From assembly GCA_903835005.1 (NCBI GenBank), contig CAILLK010000108.1:17352-81351 (forward strand): DNA of 64,000 nt, read 5' to 3'. The notes beneath the pieces were generated by a model. That model saw only the letters and a list, made by a program, of their open reading frames with translations, searched no databases and was not told the DNA's origin. This document shows, one piece after another, positions 8,113 through 17,267 of the stretch; position 1 is the stretch's first letter, and every line of letters begins with the position of its first letter. The position numbers were made by a program, and so were the translations under genes. Source of the stretch: an uncultured Bacteroidota bacterium (lineage in GTDB: Bacteria > Bacteroidota > Bacteroidia > Chitinophagales > Chitinophagaceae).

Positions 8113-10149
8113 ATGAGAAATAGTATAAACAAACTTTTGGTAGCAGCGCTTATATGCCTGCTGCCCCAGATACAGGCTGTAGCCTCATCGCACAGAGAGG
8201 CGCCCCTGATATCAGCCGACCCGCTGGCCGATAATACGGATCTTTATGTATTCAGGAGCCCGTGCGACACGAATAACATTGTGATCATAGCCAACTACAT
8301 ACCTTTTGAGCATCCGGCCGGTGGGCCAAACTGGTTCAATTTCGGACAGAACATACGGTATGAGATCCACATCAAAAACAAGACCACAACAACCGGTGAT
8401 GATATTACCTACCGGTTTACATTCACACAGGTTAATCAGGATACAACAACGTTCTTCAATATCCGCCTGGGAAAGCAGAATGTTATGGATAAGTATACCT
8501 GCGAGCGGAGTATGGATGGCGGGGTAACCTGGACAACAATTATGACCAACGGCGTTGTTCCCCCTGCCAATATAGGGCCCCGCTCCATACAAAGTGGAGT
8601 GGGCCTGGGCGCTACTGCCGGATACGACAGCCTGATGCTTGCTGCTGTAGCAACCGCTACAACCGGCGAGAAACTCTTTGCAGGCCCGGTAGATGATCCG
8701 TTCTTTGTGGATCTGGGCGGGGCATTTGATGTAGGCGGTTTCCGTGCCGCTGGCCGCGACGGACTGGCGAAATTCAATTGCCACTCAATTGTGCTGGAGA
8801 TACCTATATCTACGTTGCAGAAAACAGGATTAACTATAGCTGGAGCTACGAGTATCCTTGATCCCAACTTCGTGATAGGTGTATGGGCATCGGCCAGCAG
8901 GCCTGCCATGACTACCCTCAGCTCAACCGGAGGCCAGCCAGCCACTTCAGGAGCTTGGGTACAGGTTTCCCGCCTGGGTATGCCGCTGACTAATGAAGTA
9001 ATCATTCCTATTGGTTCTAAAGACAGGTGGAATGGCGCAAACCCCTATACCGATGATGCTGCCTATGAGCCATTCTTTGAGAACCCTGAACTGGCGCTGT
9101 ATATGGATACCACAGCATTTGCCGCTGCAGTACCCGGTCTTGCTCCATTACGGATACAGGCCTATTCTTTGGGCGCATTCGATTTTCTGAATGGACAGCC
9201 TGGTTTATTCCCTGTAAAGGGTACTGCGGGCACAACCGGTACAGCTTTAGATACACTTATATTCGGTAATTTCCTGTTACCCAATAACCATAGCCCGCGC
9301 GCTGTAGATCTCTTGCCGATATTCTATACCGGTGTACCAAATCTTAATCCTTACCAGCTCGCAACAGGCAAAGCTGCCGGCAATCCGCTGTCTCCCGGCA
9401 AGCCGTTTATCAATAACTTCCTGCCTACATTCTGCGACATGATCAGGCTGAATATGGCAGTGCCGGTTACCCCCCGCACCGACCCAAATTTCAGTTCGCT
9501 TGGATTGATAAGTGCAGCTGTACTCGGATTGACCAACACAGCTTATAATACCACGACAACCCTGCAGTTTATACCCAATATGGATGGTTTCCCTAATGGC
9601 CGCAGGCTGGAGGATGATGTAACTACTATTGAGTTGCAGGCAGTATCAGGTGCAGTTTTGGCAGCAATAGGTTTGTGGTACGATGATTATACAGTTGGTG
9701 GCAGTCCGGTTACTACCAAGCTTACCAATGTGCTGGGCTTCAATGCAGGTGTTACACATAATGATACCACATTCAAAGCCTGCTTCCCGTATGTACAGGA
9801 TCCATGGCCCGGATTTACCGGTACTGAATATACTGGTCCGACCAGTTTGCAGACTGCAGGTATAGCAACACTGCCGCTCAGTACGCCATCATTTGCAATG
9901 AATGCATATCCTAATCCGTTCAGTTCGCAGGTAACTTTCCGTTACAAGCTGGATGATGATGCAACAATAAGTATACAGGTAATGGATATAACCGGCAGGT
10001 TGGTTAACACAGCAGATCTGGGTAATAAATCTTCAGGCGATTATACTTACCAGATGAATACAGCAACATTAATTCCCGGCAATTATTTTGCCATATTGCT
10101 GGTGAATAATCAAAGAGTACAATCAATAAAAGTGGTGAAAACCCAATAA
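8113..10149 (+). CDS. DUF4331 family protein with T9SS sorting domain, copy B
   Basis: 678 residues, clearly a tandem paralogue of copy A over about 570 residues. The signal peptide ends at QAVA (residue 24), giving SSHREAPLIS as mature N-terminus, a perfect AxA cleavage context. Unlike copy A it continues past the DUF4331 core into a roughly 75-residue type A T9SS sorting domain (YPNPFSSQVTF, SIQVMDITGRL, the final VQSIKVVK), so it should be displayed on the cell surface. A strong terminator follows, ending the two-gene unit. One copy inside and one outside the outer membrane is an attractive but unproven arrangement. Confidence 0.92.
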   Translation: MRNSINKLLVAALICLLPQIQAVASSHREAPLISADPLADNTDLYVFRSPCDTNNIVIIANYIPFEHPAGGPNWFNFGQNIRYEIHIKNKTTTTGDDITYRFTFTQVNQDTTTFFNIRLGKQNVMDKYTCERSMDGGVTWTTIMTNGVVPPANIGPRSIQSGVGLGATAGYDSLMLAAVATATTGEKLFAGPVDDPFFVDLGGAFDVGGFRAAGRDGLAKFNCHSIVLEIPISTLQKTGLTIAGATSILDPNFVIGVWASASRPAMTTLSSTGGQPATSGAWVQVSRLGMPLTNEVIIPIGSKDRWNGANPYTDDAAYEPFFENPELALYMDTTAFAAAVPGLAPLRIQAYSLGAFDFLNGQPGLFPVKGTAGTTGTALDTLIFGNFLLPNNHSPRAVDLLPIFYTGVPNLNPYQLATGKAAGNPLSPGKPFINNFLPTFCDMIRLNMAVPVTPRTDPNFSSLGLISAAVLGLTNTAYNTTTTLQFIPNMDGFPNGRRLEDDVTTIELQAVSGAVLAAIGLWYDDYTVGGSPVTTKLTNVLGFNAGVTHNDTTFKACFPYVQDPWPGFTGTEYTGPTSLQTAGIATLPLSTPSFAMNAYPNPFSSQVTFRYKLDDDATISIQVMDITGRLVNTADLGNKSSGDYTYQMNTATLIPGNYFAILLVNNQRVQSIKVVKTQ

Positions 10150-10171
10150 GAAGGTGGTTTTGGTTTGATAA

Positions 10172-10199
10172 AGAGGCCGGGTTTGCCCGGCCTTTTTTA
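10172..10199 (+). terminator. terminator after the DUF4331 pair
   Basis: AGGCCGGG and CCCGGCCT form a perfect 8-bp stem with a four-base loop, followed by a T run. This separates the DUF4331 pair from the gene at 10424. Confidence 0.9.
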
Positions 10200-10423
10200 T
10201 TGATTACTGCGTAGCCGCAAATATTTATGCTTAAGAAAGAAAAGTTAACAAAATAATACCTTACTTTTATTTTGATTGAAAGTCAACTCCAATTTCACAA
10301 TATTAATAATTTAGTGATATATATGTAAAATTCTCTGAACCAACAAAGAAAAAAATTATGCTCGATATTCTTATACAATATATTTGAACGCATATAAATT
10401 GTCATGTTAAAACATAAATATAA

Positions 10424-10834
10424 ATGGTTCTAAGTAACAAAAACAAGACAAGAATATTTTACATATCAATGGCGGTATTATTTTTATTGTTTATTAGCTT
10501 CGTTAGAGGAATTAGACACTTATTGATCCAAAAACATGAAATTACAAATTGTTTTATAGACGAAATAAAAACTGTAGGAAGGGAACAATCAGTCAGAATT
10601 AAATACCATTTTTTTGTTGATGGAAGATTACATAACAGTGATGTTGCATTTGGTCAAAAATATATGAGCTATGAAAATTTCAAGTCATTGAAAAATAAGG
10701 AAGTACCAGTTGCATATCATTATAAATTTGGTGTGATGGTAAGTTACATTTTAATCTTTCCAGATGACTATGCTGATTTTAATATTCCTTTCCCAGACAG
10801 TTTGAAATGGATTCTACCATTGATCAAAAATTGA
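10424..10834 (+). CDS. small membrane-anchored hypothetical protein
   Basis: 136 residues. One transmembrane helix at about residues 11-27 follows a basic N-terminus; the rest is a soluble region rich in beta-type sequence, with a second weakly hydrophobic stretch near 105-115. The layout resembles DUF3592-like proteins, but I cannot place it firmly. The stretch is visibly more AT-rich than the DUF4331 genes before it and lies beyond their terminator, so it is probably an insertion rather than part of that operon. Confidence 0.55.
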   Translation: MVLSNKNKTRIFYISMAVLFLLFISFVRGIRHLLIQKHEITNCFIDEIKTVGREQSVRIKYHFFVDGRLHNSDVAFGQKYMSYENFKSLKNKEVPVAYHYKFGVMVSYILIFPDDYADFNIPFPDSLKWILPLIKN

Positions 10835-10986
10835 GCCTCGGCCAAAATTATTCAAGTAAGTTTCCATTTTTTTATAAAATATTGCAGTTTTTTTAATTAT
10901 AAATGCAATATAACACTCACTCTGAGATGCCTTCGAAAACCATCCGGAGATTGAAAAACAGCAATTAATTTTCGTATACCTGCACT

Positions 10987-11133
10987 GTGAAAAAGAAGCA
11001 GATAAAAACTAAAGAAACAAAATCACTCTATGCACAGATATTACAATCTGCATTGGCTTCATTCCGAATAGAAGGGATTCGTATTTCTGAATCAGATGCA
11101 CTCAAAAAGATTGAATCTACTACAAATCTATAA
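10987..11133 (+). CDS. short VbhA-like antitoxin peptide (candidate)
   Basis: A 48-residue reading frame from a GTG, with a basic N-terminus and the segment QSALASFRIEGIRISESDA, which resembles the short helical VbhA-type antitoxins that partner Fic toxins. An in-frame stop lies shortly upstream, so the frame cannot extend. No Fic gene is nearby; the closest gene is the convergent Rpn nuclease. It may be an orphan antitoxin, a remnant or a fortuitous frame. Confidence 0.4.
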   Translation: MKKKQIKTKETKSLYAQILQSALASFRIEGIRISESDALKKIESTTNL

Positions 11134-11161
11134 GTAGAAATTCCTCTTTTATAGCATATTC

Positions 11162-12058
11162 CTATATTTGGTTTATTTGATCCTCAGAAAGGCCGGTCAA
11201 TTCCGCTATTTCTTTTACAGGTAAGCCTTTTTGTTTGCATTTTTTTGCAATTTCTATTGCCTTTTGTTTTTCTTTTTCTTCTGCATATTTTTCCTTGTTG
11301 GCTTCACCTTTTTCAATTCCTTTCATTTCCCCTTCCATAAATTGGGTACTCATCAGGCTTTGAGTGTCGCGCCATATAGTGAGATCTGCTTCATATTCCA
11401 TCATGGCTTCTTTGCTCAGTTTCAGCTTATCCAGTTCTACTTTTGCCTCTGGTAGTCCCTTCGCCTTACTTCCTGGTTTTACTTCTTCATTTTTCAGAAA
11501 ATTGATCCATTCGTCCAGTGTATTCTTCGAGATATCGTCAAACTTGTTTACTTTAATAATGTAGTATTCCGGATACAGGCGCTCTATTTGTTCTGCATTA
11601 AAAATTCGCTTTTCATTCGCCGACAGATTCAACAGGTCATGTTTATGGATCCCGGTAAAACTTGTAGTGCCATGATAAACATAATCATCGCCATGCCCTA
11701 AATCGAAATACACAATATTTACCGATATTATTTTTTTGATTTTGGTATAAACCATGCCTTCGGCCATATTATCCACCACCAGTTTCGATGTGCCGAACAA
11801 CATGCGCATCAGGTAATCGTGGGTATAATTGCTTTGCACTTCAATAATCACCAGTTCGCCTTTTGAATTCTGAACAAGCACATCTACACGGTTCATCTTG
11901 TTATCAATGCTCTGCTTATTGCTTTCACTTTCTAAAATACTTTCAATTTTTATCTCTTCTCCCAGCAATTCGCTTAATAATCCTTCCAGAATAACAAAAT
12001 TGGCCTTGTTGCGCAACAGCCTTTTTATTGCCCAGTCGAACCGGATAGTGTTTCTCAT
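11162..12058 (-). CDS. Rpn family PD-(D/E)XK nuclease / putative transposase
   Basis: Recombination-promoting nuclease family protein, about 298 residues from the ATG at 12058. It starts with MRNTIRFDWAIKRLLRNKAN, typical of the family in Bacteroidota. The nuclease core contains RVDVLVQN followed by LVIIEVQS, carrying the D...ExQ catalytic residues, then a charged coiled segment and a C-terminal helix-turn-helix-like tail (KGLPVKEIAELTGLSEDQI). The frame is open to an ATG at 12127, but a TATATTTG promoter box at 12080-12087 falls inside that extension. Such proteins are mobile-element-like and promote RecA-independent recombination. It sits between two halves of the DUF4331/HupE locus. Confidence 0.85.
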   Translation of the reverse strand: MRNTIRFDWAIKRLLRNKANFVILEGLLSELLGEEIKIESILESESNKQSIDNKMNRVDVLVQNSKGELVIIEVQSNYTHDYLMRMLFGTSKLVVDNMAEGMVYTKIKKIISVNIVYFDLGHGDDYVYHGTTSFTGIHKHDLLNLSANEKRIFNAEQIERLYPEYYIIKVNKFDDISKNTLDEWINFLKNEEVKPGSKAKGLPEAKVELDKLKLSKEAMMEYEADLTIWRDTQSLMSTQFMEGEMKGIEKGEANKEKYAEEKEKQKAIEIAKKCKQKGLPVKEIAELTGLSEDQINQI

Positions 12059-12079
12059 TACAAATACGTTTCTAAATTG

Positions 12080-12087
12080 CAAATATA
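12080..12087 (-). promoter_or_regulatory. -7 box of the Rpn nuclease gene
   Basis: TATATTTG on the minus strand, 21 bases before the ATG at 12058. It decides the start by making the longer frame from 12127 unlikely. Confidence 0.55.
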
Positions 12088-12137
12088 ACCAATTTGTCCA
12101 TAGGAAATGACCATGAATTTCCTTCATTCATGCATTG

Positions 12138-12169
12138 AAAACCATTTCCTCAATCTACTCGTAAGTAAT
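12138..12169 (+). promoter_or_regulatory. ECF-type promoter of the TPR-HupE unit (site 2 of 3)
   Basis: AAAAC at 12138-12142, 16 bases, TCGTAAGTAAT at 12159-12169, only 20 bases before the ATG at 12189. The second box and the base before it (C-TCGTAAGTAATA aside from context) match site 1 exactly. It overlaps the divergent upstream region of the Rpn gene. Confidence 0.65.
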
Positions 12170-12188
12170 AGTACAAAACCAACCAAAA

Positions 12189-13535
12189 ATGAAAAAGACA
12201 ACATTTATTTTACTGCTTTTACTGCTTTGTGGCAGTAATGTTTATCTGAGTTCCTGCTCAAATCACAAAGAGGAAATACCCGCCCTGATTGAGCGGAATA
12301 AAGTTATGGGTCCGGAAGATGAAAAGGCAACCATAGCCAAGACTTATCAGAAAGCTAAAGATGCTCTGGCAAAAGACCCGAAAGATATGAAGCAATATAT
12401 TGCTTTGGCATCGGCTTATATTTCAGAAGGGCGGATTACTGGCAATAACAATTATTACAGCAATGCTGCTGTACAGATGCTCAATAAAATAACTGATGGC
12501 GAGGGAGCAGATAAAGACCTTCTGTTTCAGGCGTTGAGCCTGAAATCGGCAGTACTGCTCAATATGCATCAGTTCAAAGATGCGCTGGTAGTGGCTCAGA
12601 AAGGTGTATCGCTGAATGCATATAATTCCGGTATATTCGGTGCGCTCGTAGATGCCAATGTGGAGCTGGGCAACTATGATGAAGCAATAAAAGACTGCGA
12701 CAAAATGCTTAGCATCCGTCCCGATCTGAGGTCTTATTCCAGGGCCTCATACCTGAGGCAGATTTTTGGGCAGAATGCCGCAGCTATCGAAGCTATGAAA
12801 ATGGCCGTAGAAGCCGGTATGCCTGGTGCGGAAAGCACAGAGTGGGCCCGGACTAAACTGGCAGACCTTTACCTGGACAATGGCAATACCGACAGCGCTT
12901 CAATAGTTTACCGTACTTCACTGGTTTACCGGCCCGATTATCCATATGCACTTATCGGTATGGCGCGTGTTGTGAAAAATAAAAAGAATTATGATGGGGC
13001 TATAGTTTATACCAGGAACGCAATCAAGGTGCTGAGTGAAGCTTCTTTTGTTTCTTTCCTGGCCGATCTGTATGAATTGAAAGGCGATGCTATCCATGCA
13101 AAGGAAACAAGAAACGATGTAGTAAGCCTGTTGGAAGAAGGGCAGAAAAATGAACCGGAAGATGCCTTGGTGAAACACAATGTGAGCCGCGAAATGGCTA
13201 CTGCATATATGAATGCCGGTAACCTCGACAAGGCCTTGCAATATGCAAAAACCGACATCAATATGCGCCCCGAAAATATAGATGCCAATGAGCTGATAGC
13301 ATGGATATATTATCTGAAGGGCGACTATGCCAATGCAAAAATACATACCGGTAAAATGCTGGCTACAAAAACACAGAATGCAAATTCTCTCTACAAAGCA
13401 GGTGCCATATATGCGGCTGCAGGCAATACTGTTCAGGGCGCAACCCTTATGCAGGCAGCGCAGGTCATTAATCCCAATATAGATCCGCTGATAGTGCTAC
13501 ATAGTAAATCTTCATTAGCCTTAACCAGCAAATAA
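12189..13535 (+). CDS. TPR-repeat lipoprotein
   Basis: 448 residues with a lipoprotein signal ending in the lipobox LSSC, Cys23 being the lipidated residue, so it should be anchored in the periplasm or at the surface. The mature part is a string of tetratricopeptide-like helical pairs from about residue 60 to the end (for example the segments around NVELGNYDEAIKDCDKML and NAGNLDKALQYAKTD). TPR arrays normally mediate protein-protein contacts. Its stop codon overlaps the start of hupE by one base (TAATG), so the two are translationally coupled. It is preceded by the ECF-like promoter shared with the DUF4331 pair. Confidence 0.85.
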   Translation: MKKTTFILLLLLLCGSNVYLSSCSNHKEEIPALIERNKVMGPEDEKATIAKTYQKAKDALAKDPKDMKQYIALASAYISEGRITGNNNYYSNAAVQMLNKITDGEGADKDLLFQALSLKSAVLLNMHQFKDALVVAQKGVSLNAYNSGIFGALVDANVELGNYDEAIKDCDKMLSIRPDLRSYSRASYLRQIFGQNAAAIEAMKMAVEAGMPGAESTEWARTKLADLYLDNGNTDSASIVYRTSLVYRPDYPYALIGMARVVKNKKNYDGAIVYTRNAIKVLSEASFVSFLADLYELKGDAIHAKETRNDVVSLLEEGQKNEPEDALVKHNVSREMATAYMNAGNLDKALQYAKTDINMRPENIDANELIAWIYYLKGDYANAKIHTGKMLATKTQNANSLYKAGAIYAAAGNTVQGATLMQAAQVINPNIDPLIVLHSKSSLALTSK

Positions 13536-14191
13536 TGAAAAAGGTCTGCCTGCTGCTGTTGCCATTACTTGTGGCTGCTTCATCTCTTTCAGCTCATGTG
13601 ATACAATATGAGCTGGATAAGATGAGCGCCAACACGGTCTTCTGGAAATACACACTGATTGGCTTCCAGCATATCATTCCGCTTGGCTTCGACCATATCC
13701 TTTTTATCACCTGCGTTTTCTTTCTCAACTCGAATATCAGGCAGGTGATATTGCAGGCATCCATGTTCACATTGGCACATTCCATTACGCTTGGGCTGGC
13801 TATGTATGGTATCATCAGGCCCCCTGCCAATATCATTGAGCCATTGATAGCACTTTCAATAGTTGTGCTTGCTGTTGAAAATATTTATACCAAAAAGGTA
13901 AAACCCTGGAGGTTGGTTATGGTGTTTCTGTTCGGTATGGTACATGGTATGGGGTTTGCAGGAGCTTTAAGTCAGCTGGGTATGCCCCAATATGCCTTTG
14001 CCACTGCCTTGATTAGTTTTAATGTGGGAGTGGAACTGGGTCAGCTGGCTATAATTCTCACGCTCTGGTTCTTTGTAGCCAGGTTATTTTCGGGCAGGAT
14101 TTGGTACAGGAGCAGAATAGTGATTCCGGTCAGCATTTTGATTGGTATTGTAGCTACTTACTGGACCGTGGAAAGGATATTTTTCGTGTAA
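13535..14191 (+). CDS. HupE/UreJ family inner-membrane permease
   Basis: 218 residues with a cleavable N-terminal signal (SSLSA then His21) and about six membrane helices. The family histidines and acids are visible: His46, GFDHILF at 51-57, AHSIT at 81-85, VHGMGFAGA at 136-144 and FNVGVELGQ at 162-170. HupE/UreJ proteins are nickel or cobalt permeases, often near hydrogenase or urease genes; neither is in this window. If the signal is cut after Ala20 the mature protein begins with a histidine. Coupled to the TPR gene and followed 124 bases later by the TonB receptor. Metal specificity cannot be read from sequence. Confidence 0.88.
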   Translation: MKKVCLLLLPLLVAASSLSAHVIQYELDKMSANTVFWKYTLIGFQHIIPLGFDHILFITCVFFLNSNIRQVILQASMFTLAHSITLGLAMYGIIRPPANIIEPLIALSIVVLAVENIYTKKVKPWRLVMVFLFGMVHGMGFAGALSQLGMPQYAFATALISFNVGVELGQLAIILTLWFFVARLFSGRIWYRSRIVIPVSILIGIVATYWTVERIFFV

Positions 14192-14211
14192 AAAAATTAA
14201 GAAAAGAGATT

Positions 14212-14243
14212 AAAACCAGGACCAGTGATTCATCGTAAATAAT
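14212..14243 (+). promoter_or_regulatory. ECF-type promoter of the TonB receptor (site 3 of 3)
   Basis: AAAAC at 14212-14216, 16 bases, TCGTAAATAAT at 14233-14243, about 70 bases before the ATG at 14316. It differs from sites 1 and 2 only by one A/G in the second box. Confidence 0.6.
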
Positions 14244-14315
14244 CAGGAAGATTGTCAAATTAAGTCCAATTCTTAATGCGATCAGTAAAACTTTTACCAA
14301 AATAACAACATACTG

Positions 14316-16613
14316 ATGAAATCACTTTTACTGCCGGTTATATTGATAATAATGCTGCTTAGTAATGTTGATTTATTGGCGCAAACCTTCTGTAACCTGA
14401 AGGGTAGGGTGGTGGACAAAATTAACCGCGAACCAATTGAGTCGGTAGTGATACTTGATGAAGCAACAGGGAATACTGATTACACAGATAAAAACGGTTG
14501 TTTCACATTAAAAGTAGTTAACGGGGATAGTGTATGCGCACTGCTTATCGGATATAAACCTTTTAAAGTTAAAGCAGATATCGACAATCAAATGGTTATT
14601 GCGCTGGAAAGAGGGGCTATTTCATTGAAAGATGTCACAATCAGTAATAGTAATACGCTTAAAACAAACAAAGCGCTTTCACTGCTTGACTTGAATATGC
14701 AGCCTGCTAAATCGGCACAGGATCTGTTGCGGTTGGTTCCCGGTCTCTTCATTGCGCAGCACCAGGGTGGGGGTAAGGCAGAACAGATTTTCCTGCGGGG
14801 CTTTGATGCCGATCATGGCACTGATGTAAATATATCGGTAGATGGAATGCCGGTAAATATGGTTACCCATGCTCATGGCCAGGGTTACGCCGACCTTCAT
14901 TTTCTGATTCCCGAAACCGTATCCGGTTATGATTTTGGTAAAGGCCCTTATTATTCAGATAAAGGAGATTTTACAACTGCAGGTTATGTAGCTTACACTA
15001 CAAAGAACGTTCCCGACCAGAATATGTTTAAGATTGAATTGGGGCAATTTAATACAATGCGCCTGATGGCCATGGTTAATCTGCTCAGTGAAAAAGCCAG
15101 GAAAAAAGGCGCCAGTGCCTATATAGCCGGTGAGCGGTTGTATTCCGATGGCGGGCCATTTGCACTCCCGGAGCATTTTACCCGTTACAATCTGTTTGGT
15201 AAATTCAGTAAAACATTATCGGATAAAACTAAACTGACTGCCAGCATATCTACCCTTTCTTCTGGCTGGCGCTCAGCGGGCGAGCTACCAGACCGGGCAG
15301 TTTCAGAAGGGTATATTGCTAATCGTTTTGGTGTGCTGGATACTGCCCAGGGTGGTTATACCACCAGAACTAATGCCAACCTTAAACTCACAACTAATCT
15401 CACAAATGGCTGGACCTTGGATAACCAGTTTTGGTATTCCCATTACTTTTTTAACCTTATCAGTAATTTTACCTATTACTATTACTTCCCCAAAAAAGGA
15501 GATGAATTCCGTCAGCGCGATAACCGCGATGTGAGCGGTTATAACAGTAAAATCGCAAAAACGGCTTCTGTTGGCGATGCTGCATTTACTACCACAATCG
15601 GAGGAGGTTTCCGGTACGATAATATTTATCCCAGCGAACTCGACCATACAGCGAACGGGCAGTTTCTGGGTTATCTGCAATATGGCAAAGCCAGGGAGTT
15701 AAATATAAACAGCTATATAGATGAAACAATACATAAAGGCAGGTGGCTATTTAATGCCGGTACCAGGTTAGACTACTTCCATTTCTTTTACCAGAACCTG
15801 GCCCCACAGGCAGATACTTTTGCCACAGGTGTTTTTACCGGATTAAATCCCAATGCCCAAAAGGCAATAATAAGCCCGAAACTGAGCGCCGAATATACTT
15901 TTAATGATCAGTTTCAGCTATATACCAAAGCAGGCAAAGGGTTTCATTCCAATGATGCCAGGGTGGTAATAGGCAACCAGGGCTTTGAAACACTCCCTGC
16001 TGCATATGGCGCCGATCTTGGTGCTAACTGGAAGCCAATACCCAACCTTTATATAAATGCTGCTTTATGGTATCTGTACCTGCAGCAGGAATTTACATTT
16101 GGGCAGGACCTGGTTAATCAACCGGGAGGACCGGTAACTCCGAGCGGCAAGACCGTAAGGACAGGAATAGATTTTTCGGCCCGCTACCAGATAACCAAAT
16201 GGCTTTATGCCAATATGAATTGGAACCTTGCCCATCCCCGCTTTGCTGATAGTGCAGCAGGCCATAATTATGTGCCTCTTGCCCCAACTTTAACCAACAC
16301 TGCAGCGCTTAATTTCAGGTTTGAAAATGGCATAAACGGAGGCATAAGTTACCGCTACCTTCACGACAGGGCCGCTAACAGCGATTACAGCCTCACTGCA
16401 CGTGGCTATTTTATCACCGACCTGGCATTGAATTATACTTGCAAAAGATATGAAGTTGGTATTGCTGTAGAGAATCTCTTCAACCAGCAATGGGATGAAT
16501 CGCAGTTTGAGTATACCTCAAGATTGTACAAAGAAACAGCACCGGTTGATCAGGTAAGTTATACACCCGGGGTTCCGTTTTTTGCAAAATTGAAACTGGC
16601 TGTGTTTTTTTGA
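14316..16613 (+). CDS. TonB-dependent receptor with histidine-rich plug
   Basis: 765 residues. Signal peptide to about residue 23 (LLAQ), a carboxypeptidase-regulatory-like domain at 25-100, plug from about 115 to 240, then a beta-barrel ending in a terminal aromatic strand (KLKLAVFF). The plug carries an unusual concentration of histidines: His149 in AQHQGGG, His167 in GFDADHGTD, His185 and His187 in THAHGQG and His195 in DLHF, suitable for metal or metal-chelate binding. It is smaller than SusC and has no SusD partner, so glycan uptake is unlikely. With HupE and DUF4331 as neighbours it is the probable outer-membrane gate of the locus. Confidence 0.9.
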   Translation: MKSLLLPVILIIMLLSNVDLLAQTFCNLKGRVVDKINREPIESVVILDEATGNTDYTDKNGCFTLKVVNGDSVCALLIGYKPFKVKADIDNQMVIALERGAISLKDVTISNSNTLKTNKALSLLDLNMQPAKSAQDLLRLVPGLFIAQHQGGGKAEQIFLRGFDADHGTDVNISVDGMPVNMVTHAHGQGYADLHFLIPETVSGYDFGKGPYYSDKGDFTTAGYVAYTTKNVPDQNMFKIELGQFNTMRLMAMVNLLSEKARKKGASAYIAGERLYSDGGPFALPEHFTRYNLFGKFSKTLSDKTKLTASISTLSSGWRSAGELPDRAVSEGYIANRFGVLDTAQGGYTTRTNANLKLTTNLTNGWTLDNQFWYSHYFFNLISNFTYYYYFPKKGDEFRQRDNRDVSGYNSKIAKTASVGDAAFTTTIGGGFRYDNIYPSELDHTANGQFLGYLQYGKARELNINSYIDETIHKGRWLFNAGTRLDYFHFFYQNLAPQADTFATGVFTGLNPNAQKAIISPKLSAEYTFNDQFQLYTKAGKGFHSNDARVVIGNQGFETLPAAYGADLGANWKPIPNLYINAALWYLYLQQEFTFGQDLVNQPGGPVTPSGKTVRTGIDFSARYQITKWLYANMNWNLAHPRFADSAAGHNYVPLAPTLTNTAALNFRFENGINGGISYRYLHDRAANSDYSLTARGYFITDLALNYTCKRYEVGIAVENLFNQQWDESQFEYTSRLYKETAPVDQVSYTPGVPFFAKLKLAVFF

Positions 16614-16751
16614 TTATCGATAGCAAGCGGAGCAATGAGATAGAGTTTTCATCAATCCATAAACACAAAATAAAACTACCGCTATCGCAGCTACAATAAG
16701 GATAAGTCTTTCAGATTGTCAACCCGGACAGAACAGTCAGCTAAAATTGAA

Positions 16752-17267
16752 TTATAAATAATTATCCTTTATCCCATTTAAATGGTGCAAAGTATGCCCG
16801 GTTATTATGTACCCTAACGCCCGGGCGGTTATTGGCTGAGTGTCCAGATTTGCAACAAATTTGCTTTGCTTTTCTGATATTGTTTCAAAAAATTTTTCAG
16901 TAGCATTGCGCACTGCTTTGAACTCTTCAACCAGGTCATTAAACAGTCGGCCTGCAACAATAGCGTTGATAACATAGAGGTGGTCATCCATGCCATATAG
17001 AATCGTTTTATTGTCGCCCCGCGAGGCTACAAGGGCACGATAGCACATTACCCGCTCTACATCAATCATATGCATGATCAATTCCTTCACATTCCACTTA
17101 TCAGCAGCATAAAGGTAGTTATGTTTTTCAACAGGTATCTTTTCAAACAGATCGGTTGCTGACTTCGTATTCTTATATAACTGGTCAAGAAAATCGCCCT
17201 TGGGCACAAGGTCTATATAGGCCTGGAAATAGGGATTGTATTCGCCTTGTATTGGACGCTGCATCAT
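16752..17267 (-). CDS. DinB family protein
   Basis: 171 residues of the DinB/YfiT-like four-helix fold. The metal-site histidines are seen in ELIMHMIDVER and in the C-terminal GHTLHHLNGI. Members are putative metal-dependent thiol transferases or hydrolases of unknown substrate. It overlaps the upstream GNAT gene by ATGA and is therefore cotranscribed. Two consecutive ATG codons begin the gene; either may be used. Confidence 0.85.
   Translation of the reverse strand: MMQRPIQGEYNPYFQAYIDLVPKGDFLDQLYKNTKSATDLFEKIPVEKHNYLYAADKWNVKELIMHMIDVERVMCYRALVASRGDNKTILYGMDDHLYVINAIVAGRLFNDLVEEFKAVRNATEKFFETISEKQSKFVANLDTQPITARALGYIITGHTLHHLNGIKDNYL

Noticed and set aside
6353..9005. Long antisense frames across both DUF4331 genes, up to 190 codons
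   Set aside because: They are shadows of strongly biased codon use in the sense genes; no signal peptide, domain or promoter supports them.
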